Assembly (NCBI RefSeq): GCF_016908015.1
Contig: NZ_JAFBDB010000003.1
Coordinates: 124,001 to 188,000, forward strand
Source of the DNA: Clostridium pascui
GTDB taxonomy: Bacteria; Bacillota; Clostridia; Clostridiales; Clostridiaceae
Direction of reading: 5' to 3'
Length of the DNA stretch: 64,000 nt
This document shows, piece by piece, positions 17,280 through 26,584 of this stretch; positions within the stretch are counted from its first letter, which is position 1; the number at the start of each line of letters is the position of its first letter. The notes beneath the pieces are model-generated. The model was not told the DNA's origin and did no database searches. It worked only from the letters and a program-made list of their open reading frames with translations. The translations under genes and the position numbers were made by a program.

Positions 17280-18287
17280 TCAGCATATCCTTGGCAGCAT
17301 TTCTTCTTCATACATATTAAGTATTCTAGTCCCACCAGCTTCAGTTTTCAAGTAAAGTTTATCCTTTCCATCATTTATAACCGCTCCTATGATCTTAGCA
17401 TCTTCTCCTAAAGAATTTTTCTTCATTACATTTAAAACTGTTTCTGCATCTTCATTCGACACTATCAATACAATTTTTCCTTCATTGGCTACATATAGTG
17501 GATCAAACCCTAGCATTTCACACATGCCTAAAACTTCTTTTTTTACAGGTATTTCTTTTTCATAAAGCATTATACTAATGCCTCTTTGCTCCGCTATTTC
17601 ATTTAAGGTGGTAGCAAGTCCCCCACGAGTTGGATCTCGCATTATTTTCACATTTTTACTTACACTTAATATATTCCTTGTAATATCATTTAATGGTGCA
17701 CAGTCACTTTTTATGCTTACATCAAAACCTAGTTCTTCTCTTTCACTCATTATGCACATTCCATGATCTCCTAGAGTTCCACTTATTATAACCTTGTCCC
17801 CTTGTTTTATTTTTTCTATTCCCAAAACCTCTTTGTTATCTTCCACTATTCCTATGCCTGTGGTGTTTATATATATTTTATCTCCCTTGCCCCTTTCTAC
17901 AACCTTTGTATCTCCTGCAACTATATAAACATCAGCTTTCCTTGCAGTTTCGGCCATAGATATAACTACTTTTTCTAAAATATCTATAGAAAGTCCTTCT
18001 TCTAATATAAATCCTGCCGTAATATATAAAGGCTTGGCTCCACTTACCGCTAAATCATTTACAGTACCACATATAGAAAGCTTTCCTATATCCCCACCTT
18101 TAAAGAATGTAGGGCTTACCACAAAGGAATCTGTAGTTACCGCTATTTTGCCGCTTAACTTATGTAGTATGCTCGCATCATTTTGTTGAAGTAGTATATC
18201 ATTTTTAAAATAGTGATAAAATATATCTTTAATAAGATTGTGAGTCTTTATTCCACCGCTTCCATGAGATAAAGTAATTAAATTCAT
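17280..18287 (-). CDS. hypE: Hydrogenase maturation factor HypE (carbamoyl dehydratase)
   Basis: Protein of 335 residues. HypE accepts a carbamoyl group from HypF on its C-terminal cysteine and dehydrates it to a thiocyanate that supplies the CN ligands of the NiFe site. The C-terminal PRIC is intact, with Cys as the last residue. The N-terminus LSHGSGGIKTHNLI, AVTTDSFVVSP and MRDPTRGGLATTLNEIA are PurM-like ATP-binding motifs. Last gene of the hydrogenase operon, 36 bases after hypD. No strong terminator was seen in the 127 bases that follow before the convergent gene's end. Confidence 0.96.
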   Translation of the reverse strand: MNLITLSHGSGGIKTHNLIKDIFYHYFKNDILLQQNDASILHKLSGKIAVTTDSFVVSPTFFKGGDIGKLSICGTVNDLAVSGAKPLYITAGFILEEGLSIDILEKVVISMAETARKADVYIVAGDTKVVERGKGDKIYINTTGIGIVEDNKEVLGIEKIKQGDKVIISGTLGDHGMCIMSEREELGFDVSIKSDCAPLNDITRNILSVSKNVKIMRDPTRGGLATTLNEIAEQRGISIMLYEKEIPVKKEVLGMCEMLGFDPLYVANEGKIVLIVSNEDAETVLNVMKKNSLGEDAKIIGAVINDGKDKLYLKTEAGGTRILNMYEEEMLPRIC

Positions 18288-18323
18288 ACTTTTTCCACCT
18301 CATATACCTTTTATTTGAATTAT

Positions 18324-19412
18324 CTATTTATCTAATCTAAATTTATAATAAATACCACATGCCCCCTCTTGTGATACCATGCAAGCGCCTACTGGGTTTG
18401 ATGGATTGCACACCCTATGAAACAATTTACAATCTGTAGGTTCTTTAATGCCTTTTAATACTTCTTCACAAATACAGCCTGTGGCTATATCTAAATTTAC
18501 CATGTTTAAGTTGAACTTTTCCTTTGCATCATAGTTTTTATATTCTTCATTAAGTTCAAGGCCTGTACCATCTATATATCCAAGCCCCCTCCAACTACTA
18601 CCTGATGAAGTAAATATCTTACTTATAATATGTTGGGCTTTTTCATTCCCTTCATATTTAACAAACCTGCCGTATATATTTTTAATTTCACTTTCTCCTT
18701 TAGCTATAATATTAGCTATCATATAAATAGCATATATTATATCATTATATTCAAATCCTGCTACTACACATGGGATATTAAACTCACTAGATAAAAACTC
18801 AAAGGCCCTAGCCCCTATAATCGCACTTACGTGGCCTGGACACAAAAATCCATCTATATTAATTTCTTTATCTTCTACTAGCTTTTTCATAACATTTGGC
18901 ATGGTTTTTATGCATTGAAACACACTAAAATTACTTATATTTTCATCTTTAGCCTTTAAAATAGAAAGAGCTATAATTGGCGCTGTAGTTTCAAAGCCTA
19001 CACCCAAAAACACTACTTCCTTATCCAAGTTTTGCCTTGCAATTTTTAAAGAATCCAATGGAGAATATACTACTTTAATCTCTGATCCTAATGCTCTTTG
19101 AGTTTTAAGAGAACTTGAACTTCCTGGAACATTTATCATATCTCCAAAAGTTGTAATTATAACATCCTTTCTCTTAGAGAGCTCTATGGATGCATCTATA
19201 TAACTTTGTGGGGTTACACATACAGGACAGCCAGGTCCCGATATAAGTCTTATATTTTTAGGCAAAAGTTCTTTTATTCCATTTTTACATATAGACATAG
19301 TATGGGTACCACAAACCTCCATTATAGTAATGTTATTATCCGTTAAAGCTTCTATTTCTTTTATAACCCTTTGTGATAATTTGTAGTTTCTAAAATCATT
19401 TATATACTTCAT
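18324..19412 (-). CDS. hypD: Hydrogenase maturation factor HypD
   Basis: Iron-sulfur protein of 362 residues that, with HypC, assembles the Fe(CN)2CO unit. Conserved cysteines appear in MEVCGTHT, LISGPGCPVCVTPQ, LCPGHVSAI and the C-terminal [4Fe-4S] region CICEEVLKG...CKLFHRVCNPSNPVGACMVS. ATG 19412 with GGAG 7-10 bases upstream is chosen over an in-frame TTG at 19424 that overlaps that site. It lies between hypC and hypE. Confidence 0.96.
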   Translation of the reverse strand: MKYINDFRNYKLSQRVIKEIEALTDNNITIMEVCGTHTMSICKNGIKELLPKNIRLISGPGCPVCVTPQSYIDASIELSKRKDVIITTFGDMINVPGSSSSLKTQRALGSEIKVVYSPLDSLKIARQNLDKEVVFLGVGFETTAPIIALSILKAKDENISNFSVFQCIKTMPNVMKKLVEDKEINIDGFLCPGHVSAIIGARAFEFLSSEFNIPCVVAGFEYNDIIYAIYMIANIIAKGESEIKNIYGRFVKYEGNEKAQHIISKIFTSSGSSWRGLGYIDGTGLELNEEYKNYDAKEKFNLNMVNLDIATGCICEEVLKGIKEPTDCKLFHRVCNPSNPVGACMVSQEGACGIYYKFRLDK

Positions 19413-19473
19413 AACAATCTCCAATCCCTAAGTTAACTATTTTTAATAAGTCTAAGCACTTCAATTGGCTAAA

Positions 19474-19503
19474 AACTAGAAACTAGAAATTAGTAATTAG
19501 CGA
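19474..19503. repeat. Dispersed intergenic repeat copy at the 3' end of hypC
   Basis: AACTAGAAACTAGAAATTAG-type sequence running into TAATTAGCGA. A 23-base part matches 25944-25966 with two differences. The last codons and the TAG stop of hypC lie inside this copy. Confidence 0.6.
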
Positions 19504-19701
19504 TTCAAATATCCTTAGAGTCTCCTCTGCTTCTTCCTTATTAAGCTTCTCTATAGCGCATCCTGCATGAAGAAGTACATAATCTCCTAAGGTTATATCT
19601 TCTATTAATGAAGTATTCACTTTCTTTTTTACTCCTATAAAGTTTACTAAGGCCTCATTTTCATATATCTCTATAATTTCCACAGGAACTGCTATACACA
19701 T
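19483..19701 (-). CDS. hypC: Hydrogenase maturation chaperone HypC
   Basis: Protein of 72 residues starting MCIAVPVEI, with the essential Cys2 of the HypC/HupF family that binds HypD and the large-subunit precursor. GDYVLLHAGCAIEKL near residues 41-55 is the family's second conserved block. It is 4 bases after hypF. The last codons (LITNF) and the stop fall inside a small dispersed repeat, so the natural C-terminus was probably replaced by repeat sequence without harm to the conserved core. Confidence 0.95.
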   Translation of the reverse strand: MCIAVPVEIIEIYENEALVNFIGVKKKVNTSLIEDITLGDYVLLHAGCAIEKLNKEEAEETLRIFESLITNF

Positions 19702-19705
19702 AAGG

Positions 19706-22039
19706 TTATTCCTCCCTAAACTTTGAATTAGCTATAACTATTTGCCCAAGACATATTCCACTGTCATTACAAGGTATGGATTTATGGGTATATACTTCAA
19801 AGTCTTTATAATTTAATTTTTCATATACCCCCTTAAGAATTATTTCATTTTGAAACACTCCCCCGCTTAATACTACCTTATTTATATTTAAAGCCTCTCG
19901 TAAAATACTGCACATTTTCACTGTAAAGTCTATTACAGTATTGTGAAACCTTTTAGATATAATATCAAGCCCTACTCCATTATTTATATCCTGAATTATC
20001 TCCTGTATTGCTTTGCTTGTGTTTATTATATAATCCTTATCTTGATATATTATTTCATAATCGTAGCTACCTTGTTCATTTTTATCAGCAATGTTTTCCA
20101 AAAATATTGCTGCTTCCCCCTCAAAGGTCACTTTGCCTAGAAACCCTAACATTCCAGACACTGCATCAAATAATCTTCCCATACTTGAACATTTAGGAGA
20201 GTTTATATTATTTTTTATCATGGTAATTATGGATTTTATATTATTATCCTTTAAAACTTTAGGAATATTTTTCTGTATGCTATTTATATCTTCAACATAA
20301 TTTTTGGTACTTAAAATATCTTCATTACTTATTAAAGCCCTAGATTCACTATTCTTATAAGCTTCATAAATATAGCTCACAGCCATCTTCCAAGGTTCCT
20401 TGGTTGCTGTATCTCCTCCTGGCATTTGTGCATAATTCAAGTGTGCTATTCTTTTAAAATCCTTATAATCACATATTATAAATTCCCCGCCCCAAATGGT
20501 TCCATCTGTTCCATAGCCTACCCCATCATAAGCTATTCCAATAACCTTTTCTTTGATATTATTTTCAACCATACAACTTACTATATGGGCATGATGATGC
20601 TGAACTTCCATATTTATTGTGTTCTGATTCTCTACATATTCTCTACACCAATAACTTGGATGCATGTCATAAGCTATTATTTTAGGCTTAATATTGTATA
20701 TACATTTAATATGCTCTACATTTTTTTCAAAGTTATCATAGGTTTCTATATTTTCCATATCACCTATATAAGGGCTTACTATTATATTTTCATTTTTAGA
20801 TAGGGCAAAGGTATTTTTTAACTGAGAGCCGCAAGCCAAAATATCCCTTATCCCCTTTTGTTTAATATAAATTGGCGCATATCCCCTAGAACTTCTAATT
20901 ACCCTTTCTTCATTCAAAATAACTTTGACTATAGAATCATCCACAGGCATATGTATATCTCTATTGTGCAATAAAAAATAATCTGCAATATTCCTTAGCT
21001 TATCTAATGCCTCAGAATTCCTATATATCATTGGAAGACCAGCTGCATTTGCACTAGTCATAACTAAAACTTCTATGTCATACTCAAATAAAAGATAATG
21101 GAGTGGGGTATAGGGTAACATTACTCCAAAACATTTATTATTAGGTGCTATATTTATTGGTAAATTTTCTTCTCTTTTACTTAATAAAACTATAGATCTT
21201 TTATTGTCTTTTAATGTACTCTCTTCTTTTTCACTTAAATAGCAATGATTCTTTACAGTTTCAACATCTTTTATCATTAATGCCAATGGCTTCTTAGGCC
21301 TATTCTTTCTATCTCTAAGCAGTTTAATAGCTTCTTCGTTTTTACCATCACAAACTAGGTGAAATCCACCTATGCCCTTTATAGCGATTATCTTTCCTTC
21401 TTTAATAAGTTTAATAGTTTCTTTTACTTCATCACCCAAATATATTCTTTCACCTTTGTTATTTATAAGTTCTAATTTTGGCCCACACTCTATGCAGGCA
21501 TTAGGCTGAGCATGAAATCTTCTATTTAGAGGATTTGTGTACTCTTCATAACAAGCATCACACATTTGGAATTCATCCATGGTGGTAACTACTCTATCAT
21601 AGGGAAGCTTTTTTATTATGGAAAATCTAGGGCCGCAGTTTGTACAATTGGTAAAGGCATATCTGTATCTTTTGTTTTGACTATCCATTATATCCCTTAA
21701 GCAATCTTCACATATGCCTATATCTGGTGATATATATGTTATTGCATTTTCTTCTTCCTTACTATCACGTATTTCAAAACCCTTATAATATATATTTTCT
21801 CTATCCTCCACAGATATTTCATCTATTTTAGATAAGCTTGGGGGAGAATCCTTTAGCTTCTGTATAAAACATAAAACATTATTCTTTTGCCCTTCTATGT
21901 CTATATACACCCCCCTTGAACTATTATTTACCCACCCATTTAGATTGTTATCTTGAGCCAGCTTATACACAAAGGGTCTAAATCCAACTCCTTGGACTAC
22001 TCCTTTTACGGTTATATATTTTCTTATAACTTCTTTCAT
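19706..22039 (-). CDS. hypF: Carbamoyltransferase HypF
   Basis: Protein of 777 residues from ATG 22039 (GGAGGG just upstream; the frame is open 15 codons further). Domains in order: acylphosphatase (KGVVQGVGFRPFVYKL, residues about 11-26), two zinc-finger blocks (CEDCLRD...CTNCGPRF and CDACYEEY...CIECGPKL, about residues 108-185), YrdC-like (about 200-385), and Kae1/carbamoyltransferase (QHHHAHIVSCMVEN near 475). It activates carbamoyl phosphate and passes the carbamoyl group to HypE. It sits between hypB and hypC. Confidence 0.96.
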   Translation of the reverse strand: MKEVIRKYITVKGVVQGVGFRPFVYKLAQDNNLNGWVNNSSRGVYIDIEGQKNNVLCFIQKLKDSPPSLSKIDEISVEDRENIYYKGFEIRDSKEEENAITYISPDIGICEDCLRDIMDSQNKRYRYAFTNCTNCGPRFSIIKKLPYDRVVTTMDEFQMCDACYEEYTNPLNRRFHAQPNACIECGPKLELINNKGERIYLGDEVKETIKLIKEGKIIAIKGIGGFHLVCDGKNEEAIKLLRDRKNRPKKPLALMIKDVETVKNHCYLSEKEESTLKDNKRSIVLLSKREENLPINIAPNNKCFGVMLPYTPLHYLLFEYDIEVLVMTSANAAGLPMIYRNSEALDKLRNIADYFLLHNRDIHMPVDDSIVKVILNEERVIRSSRGYAPIYIKQKGIRDILACGSQLKNTFALSKNENIIVSPYIGDMENIETYDNFEKNVEHIKCIYNIKPKIIAYDMHPSYWCREYVENQNTINMEVQHHHAHIVSCMVENNIKEKVIGIAYDGVGYGTDGTIWGGEFIICDYKDFKRIAHLNYAQMPGGDTATKEPWKMAVSYIYEAYKNSESRALISNEDILSTKNYVEDINSIQKNIPKVLKDNNIKSIITMIKNNINSPKCSSMGRLFDAVSGMLGFLGKVTFEGEAAIFLENIADKNEQGSYDYEIIYQDKDYIINTSKAIQEIIQDINNGVGLDIISKRFHNTVIDFTVKMCSILREALNINKVVLSGGVFQNEIILKGVYEKLNYKDFEVYTHKSIPCNDSGICLGQIVIANSKFREE

Positions 22040-22102
22040 AAGCCCTCCATTCCCTAACTCATTATTTCGGTTACTTATTAACAAAAGGCTTTTATTTAAA
22101 AT

Positions 22103-22756
22103 CTATTTTTGATTTATCATCGACTTAATATAATCACATAAATTATCGATTCCTTCTCCGGTTGTACAAGAAACTTCAAAAATTTTTATATCCCCATTTA
22201 TTGATTTTGCATCTGTATAAAACTCTTCCATATCAAAGTTTGTAAGTTTTATCATATCCATCTTATTGAGTATCAAAATCTTTGAGCGTTGAAACATGGC
22301 TGGATATTTTAGCGGTTTGTCATTTCCCTCTGTTACGCTCATAACTATAACCTTCATATCTTCACTCAAGTCAAAGGATGCAGGGCAAACTAAATTACCT
22401 ACATTTTCTATAACTAAAAGGTGTAACTGATTTACATTTATTTCCTCAAGGGCTTCTTCAACCATAGATGCATCCAAATGGCAGGCTCCCCCTGTGTTTA
22501 CTTGCACCACATCTACCCCTTGTTTCTCTATTCTTTCTGCATCCTTAGTTGTGTATAAATCACCTTCTATTACAGCCATATTTATCTTTTCTTTAGTCAG
22601 CTTTATTATTTGTTCTAGTACTGAAGTCTTTCCAGAACCAGGAGATCCTAACAAATTTATAGTGAACACACCTTTTTCATTTAAAAGCCGTCTATTTTTT
22701 GCTGCTATGCTATCATTATTTTTAAGAACCTTTTCACCTATAAACACTCTCTTCAA
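22103..22756 (-). CDS. hypB: Hydrogenase nickel incorporation GTPase HypB
   Basis: SIMIBI-class GTPase of 217 residues. The P-loop is GSPGSGKTS (residues about 36-44); Walker-type EGDLYTTKDAERI, the metal/switch region TGGACHLDASMVEEAL and NKMDMIKL (guanine specificity) follow. It lacks the His-rich nickel-storage N-terminus and the N-terminal CXXCGC motif of some HypB, so it is a minimal form. With HypA it inserts nickel in the large subunit. Two bases separate it from hypA. Confidence 0.96.
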   Translation of the reverse strand: MKRVFIGEKVLKNNDSIAAKNRRLLNEKGVFTINLLGSPGSGKTSVLEQIIKLTKEKINMAVIEGDLYTTKDAERIEKQGVDVVQVNTGGACHLDASMVEEALEEINVNQLHLLVIENVGNLVCPASFDLSEDMKVIVMSVTEGNDKPLKYPAMFQRSKILILNKMDMIKLTNFDMEEFYTDAKSINGDIKIFEVSCTTGEGIDNLCDYIKSMINQK

Positions 22757-22758
22757 AT

Positions 22759-23100
22759 TTACTCCCCCTCTATACTCTCTAGGTATAATTCATATCCCTT
22801 TACTATATTGCATCCAAAGTTATTGCATTTAGGGCAAAGCCTATTTCTATAGCTAACTTCAAACTCCTCCTTACAGTTATCGCAATATGAAGTAGCTTTT
22901 ATTTTTTTTATAAAAAGCTGTGCATTTTCACATATGCCTTTTTCCTTCATTGCTTCAAATGCAAATTGTAATAAGGAGTCCTCAATACAGGTGAACTCCC
23001 CTACTTGTAGTATTATTTTATCTACTTTTTTTATATTGCTTTCCTTAGCATTCTCCAAAACAATTTGAAGTATTTCCGAAGCCACTGACACTTCATGCAT
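22759..23100 (-). CDS. hypA: Hydrogenase nickel chaperone HypA
   Basis: Protein of 113 residues beginning MHEVSVASEIL; His2 is the nickel ligand, which fixes the start at ATG 23100 although the frame is open 8 codons upstream. The zinc site CDNCKEEFEVSYRNRLCPKC (about residues 75-94) has two CXXC pairs. One base lies between the protease stop and this ATG, suggesting coupled translation. Confidence 0.95.
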   Translation of the reverse strand: MHEVSVASEILQIVLENAKESNIKKVDKIILQVGEFTCIEDSLLQFAFEAMKEKGICENAQLFIKKIKATSYCDNCKEEFEVSYRNRLCPKCNNFGCNIVKGYELYLESIEGE

Positions 23101-23101
23101 T

Positions 23102-23584
23102 TTAATCACCCGTCCTAAAATCAACTAAAATCCTCATTATCTTTTCTAACACATTCCTGCATATGTCGCTGAATTTCAATTTTAAAGTATCAGAAATATC
23201 GAAATTAAAGTCAATATCACTGGCTTCAATTCCAATAATAATTCCATCCACATTTTTTTTATAACTTATCAACATATTAACAAGATTTAATCCATGTTGA
23301 GAGACACAATTTAAGTATCTTTTATATTCATTAAAGGAGAGTGTTGTAATGCTGCCCGGATTTACTCCTAAAGCTGTACTATCTAGAATTATTATAAAGT
23401 CATTATTATCAATATTATCTAAACAGTATATAAAATCCGTTTCTCCAATAATCACTTCTATTTCCTCATTTACTTCTCTATCTCCCTTTAGTGTTTTAAT
23501 ATCCTTATCTATATTTTCTAAAACCTTAAGTGCTATTCCATCATCCCCCATAAGCCTATTTCCTATGGCAATAATCTTTATCAT
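23102..23584 (-). CDS. [NiFe] hydrogenase maturation endopeptidase
   Basis: HybD/HycI-family protease of 160 residues that trims the C-terminal tail of the large subunit after nickel insertion. The N-terminus IIAIGNRLMGDDGIALKVLE carries the Asp nickel ligand in GDDG; VIIGETDF and ILDSTALGVNPGSI supply the second conserved acidic block, and SQHGLNLVNML the His. It is 2 bases after the large-subunit gene, whose product still carries a 14-residue tail to be removed, so substrate and protease match. Confidence 0.93.
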   Translation of the reverse strand: MIKIIAIGNRLMGDDGIALKVLENIDKDIKTLKGDREVNEEIEVIIGETDFIYCLDNIDNNDFIIILDSTALGVNPGSITTLSFNEYKRYLNCVSQHGLNLVNMLISYKKNVDGIIIGIEASDIDFNFDISDTLKLKFSDICRNVLEKIMRILVDFRTGD

Positions 23585-23586
23585 AC

Positions 23587-24996
23587 TTAAACAATTTTTA
23601 TAGTAATATCAGGATTATTGTTACTTATAACATGGGTTGCACAGGAAACGCAGGGATCAAAGGTTCTAACTATTCTTCCAATTTCTACAGGATTTTTGCT
23701 ATCTTCAATATGAGTTCCTATTAATGCTTTTTCCACCACACCTTTTACTCCCCTTGAATCTGTAGGGGATAAGTTCCAAACCGTAGGAGTTATAATGGAA
23801 TAATTTTTAATCTTTTTATCATCTATGGCTATCCAATGACCTAATGCTCCTCTTGTGGTATCTCTAAGACCTATGCCTTGAGCCTTATCTGGAATTTGAT
23901 GCTGAGTTTGATTTGTAGGCTCCATTTTTAATTTATCTAAAAGATTTAAAATTATATCACATACTTTATCTGCTTCAAGTACCCTTGCAATGGTTCTATC
24001 CATAGTGGAAATTCCTCTGGTATATCCCCCACTTAAATACATTCTAGCTAAAGGTCCCACCTCCACTGGAAATCCTGCATATCTTGGTGCTTTAATAAAG
24101 GTATATGCGTTTTCCTTATACACGTTTGTCTCAGTATATTCTTCTTCAGGTCTTATATTTTCTCTATTTCCTTCATACCAAGAATTATATACCCCTTCTG
24201 TAATATACTTTTCATTTAAAGTATACCTTTTTCCACCAATTAAAATCTGTGGCTTCACATATACAAAAGGCTCATCAAAGGAATTATCAAAAACCCCATA
24301 ACTCATAAGATTTCCAAAGCTTTCTCCATTATAAAAATAATCATTATAATATTTAGCTATGATGTCTACGTCAGTAATCATTACATTTGTTATAAAACTT
24401 TTGATTCCTGATATTAAGGACTTTATCTCAATAAGCTTTGAAGCATCTATATTTACTGTAACTCCTCCTACAAATACTCCATGATTGTGAGGAGCTTTTC
24501 CCCCTAAAATAGCTAAGGCTTTATGCGCATCTCTACTATATCTTATTGACTCTAAATAATTTTCACTTAGCTTTTTATCTAAAACTTCAGGAAGCCTATA
24601 ATCTACTCCTCTTTCCTCATAGGCTGGATTAACTTTAAGACCTCTTACATAGTCTGGAAAGGTAAATTGATAAAAATGCCTCAAATGATTTTGCAAAAAC
24701 TCACATCCATGGATTATCTCCCTGACCATAGAGTCATTGACATTTGGTACTATATTTAACGCATCTTCTACTGCGGTAGTAGATACTATAGAATGTGCAG
24801 CAGAACAAATACCACATATTCTTTCAGTAAAATATGTTGCATCAAGCGGGGATCTCCCTTGAAGCATTTTTTCAAATCCTCTAAAGAGCATTCCACTAGA
24901 CTTGGCATCTATTACCTTATGATTTTCTACAGTAACTTCTATTTCTAAAAATCCACTAATTCTAGTAAGTGGATTTATTACAATCTTTTCCCCCAT
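23587..24996 (-). CDS. [NiFe] hydrogenase large subunit
   Basis: Catalytic subunit of 469 residues. Nickel ligands are in RICGICSAAHS (about residues 59-69) and in the C-terminal DPCVSCATH. After that His comes a 14-residue extension (VISNNNPDITIKIV), the part cleaved by the neighbouring protease. Further family blocks are GKAPHNHGVFVGGV and GALGHWIAIDD. It is shorter than the 550-600 residues typical of membrane-bound group 1 enzymes. With a small subunit that lacks a Tat signal this points to a cytoplasmic enzyme. Direction of catalysis cannot be read from sequence; uptake is suggested by the partner proteins. Confidence 0.95.
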   Translation of the reverse strand: MGEKIVINPLTRISGFLEIEVTVENHKVIDAKSSGMLFRGFEKMLQGRSPLDATYFTERICGICSAAHSIVSTTAVEDALNIVPNVNDSMVREIIHGCEFLQNHLRHFYQFTFPDYVRGLKVNPAYEERGVDYRLPEVLDKKLSENYLESIRYSRDAHKALAILGGKAPHNHGVFVGGVTVNIDASKLIEIKSLISGIKSFITNVMITDVDIIAKYYNDYFYNGESFGNLMSYGVFDNSFDEPFVYVKPQILIGGKRYTLNEKYITEGVYNSWYEGNRENIRPEEEYTETNVYKENAYTFIKAPRYAGFPVEVGPLARMYLSGGYTRGISTMDRTIARVLEADKVCDIILNLLDKLKMEPTNQTQHQIPDKAQGIGLRDTTRGALGHWIAIDDKKIKNYSIITPTVWNLSPTDSRGVKGVVEKALIGTHIEDSKNPVEIGRIVRTFDPCVSCATHVISNNNPDITIKIV

Positions 24997-25013
24997 AAAT
25001 CCCTCCTAAAGTT

Positions 25014-25889
25014 TTAATATCTAACGAATGGTTCCATGGAATCTGGAAATCCATTTCTAGCACACCCTATACATGGAGTATTATTACCTATAGGCCAATT
25101 TATACTTTCATTCCATCTTCTTATTGGGCAATCTGTTCTAGTTATAGGCCCCCTGCATCCAAGCTTAAACATACATTCCTTATCTCCTAGCTTCTTTGCA
25201 AATATACCTTTATCAAAATAACTTCTTCTTTCACATCTATCATGAATAGTCACCCCATAAAAAAGTACAGGTCTATTTTCTCTATCAAGCTCTGGTCTTC
25301 CAAAGGATAATATATGAGCTATAGTTCCTACAATCCACTGAGGATGACTTGGGCATCCTGGAACTCTTATAACTTTTCTATTTTCCAAAAATTCAGGTAC
25401 GCTTTTACTTTCAGATGGATTTGGTCTTGCAGCAGAGGGGCCTCCATAAGCTGCACAAGAGCCCACTGCCAAAACATACTTGGCCTTTTCTCCTGCCATT
25501 TTTACAGCCTCCATACCTGTTACAAGCTTACCGTTATATCTAGCCACTACATCATAAAGTCCATTATCCTTTGTAGCAACTGCACCTTCTACCACTAAAA
25601 TAAATTCAGTATCTAAAGTTTGCAAAAACTTTTCAAAAGCTCTCTTACCCTCTTGTACCATAAGACTATTATTATAAGTTAAATTTACCATTTCACTTAA
25701 CAAATAAATCGCATCCGGATCTTCTGCATTTAGCAATGAGATAATGTTTCCAGAACACCCACATGCCTCAAGCCAAATAAGGTTCATCTTTTTAAATTTA
25801 CCTTCCCTTATTCCTTGAATTGTAAAATCTATAACTTTCCTTGGAATTCTGCCCTTGCCCTCCATAATGGGACAGATTTTGTCTTGCAT
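25014..25889 (-). CDS. [NiFe] hydrogenase small subunit
   Basis: Electron-transfer subunit of 291 residues. Cysteines for the proximal cluster are in LEACGCSGN (near residue 44), GSCAAYGG and PGCPSHPQW. His and Cys for the distal and medial clusters are in IHDRCERRSYFD, FKLGCRGPITRTDCPIRRW and CIGCARNGFPD. A full set of three clusters is present. There is no twin-arginine signal (the N-terminus is MQDKICPIMEG) and no C-terminal membrane anchor, so the enzyme should be cytoplasmic. It precedes the large subunit by 17 bases. Confidence 0.95.
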   Translation of the reverse strand: MQDKICPIMEGKGRIPRKVIDFTIQGIREGKFKKMNLIWLEACGCSGNIISLLNAEDPDAIYLLSEMVNLTYNNSLMVQEGKRAFEKFLQTLDTEFILVVEGAVATKDNGLYDVVARYNGKLVTGMEAVKMAGEKAKYVLAVGSCAAYGGPSAARPNPSESKSVPEFLENRKVIRVPGCPSHPQWIVGTIAHILSFGRPELDRENRPVLFYGVTIHDRCERRSYFDKGIFAKKLGDKECMFKLGCRGPITRTDCPIRRWNESINWPIGNNTPCIGCARNGFPDSMEPFVRY

Positions 25890-25943
25890 TTCACTCCCCC
25901 TCTCTAGGATCTAAGGATTATGTTTTCTAGATTTATTGGCACC

Positions 25944-25966
25944 AACTAGAAATTAGTGATTAGTGA
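25944..25966. repeat. Dispersed intergenic repeat copy near the cytochrome-b5-like gene
   Basis: AACTAGAAATTAGTGATTAG-type sequence, differing at two positions from the copy at 19481-19503, located between the hydrogenase small subunit gene and the cytochrome-b5-like gene. Confidence 0.6.
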
Positions 25967-25976
25967 CTATGGATCC

Positions 25977-26429
25977 TTAACTTCTCAAAATTCCTACCTT
26001 AGGTAAATTTCTTAAAACTTCTAAATTTCCATGACACCCTTGAAATGCTCCTGTTAAATCCTTTCCTGCAACTAATTCAAAGTGAGTAGCTCCTCCCCAA
26101 GTTTTTTCTAAACTTACATCATAAACAATTCCATTTACCGCTACATAAGCAGGTCTCCCCATAGAACCATCATAGGTTGCTAATTCCTCTAAAGTAAATT
26201 CCCTTTGCGGAGTATCACTTACCTCTCTGCTAGTAGCTCTATATTGATTAAATTCATGTCTAATGAAATAATCAGAAAACCTTTCTAAATCACTTATTTC
26301 CTTCTTTAGCAAATAATCATAATAGCACTTTTCAAAGGGACATGTAGAAAAATATATTTTCTTGTGTAAATATCTAATCTTATCTGAAGCCTTCCATATC
26401 TTGTTTTCTAAATCAGGGAACTCATTCAT
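25977..26429 (-). CDS. Cytochrome-b5-like (MAPR-type) heme/steroid-binding domain protein in the hydrogenase operon
   Basis: Protein of 150 residues. Residues 1-70 form a charged helical extension with two Cys (STCPFEKCYYDYL). Residues about 77-150 match the cytochrome b5-like heme/steroid-binding fold: FTLEELATYDGSMGRPAYVA, NGIVYDVSLEKTWGGATHFE, LVAGKDLTGAFQGCHG. Candidate axial or pocket residues are the His in GGATH and in QGCHG; the classic HPGG motif is absent, as in MAPR-type proteins. It is the first gene of the hydrogenase operon, so it may be an electron acceptor or a heme/ligand protein for the enzyme; that role is inference. GAGGTGA precedes the ATG. Confidence 0.8.
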   Translation of the reverse strand: MNEFPDLENKIWKASDKIRYLHKKIYFSTCPFEKCYYDYLLKKEISDLERFSDYFIRHEFNQYRATSREVSDTPQREFTLEELATYDGSMGRPAYVAVNGIVYDVSLEKTWGGATHFELVAGKDLTGAFQGCHGNLEVLRNLPKVGILRS

Positions 26430-26536
26430 TAATTATTCACCTCATAATAGCTACTATATAAAATATACTTATCTAATAAAAACTTTATACCTCATGCCAT
26501 GTTAAATCTCATGCATTAGTTTTTTCATCACATGTA

Positions 26537-26565
26537 TTGACAGATTTTAAAATTGAAACTATAAT
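26537..26565 (+). promoter_or_regulatory. Promoter of the T-box/ABC transporter operon
   Basis: TTGACA at 26537-26542, 17-base spacer, TATAAT at 26560-26565: a full-consensus vegetative promoter just ahead of the T-box leader. Confidence 0.9.
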
Positions 26566-26584
26566 TTATAACATAATTTAACTT

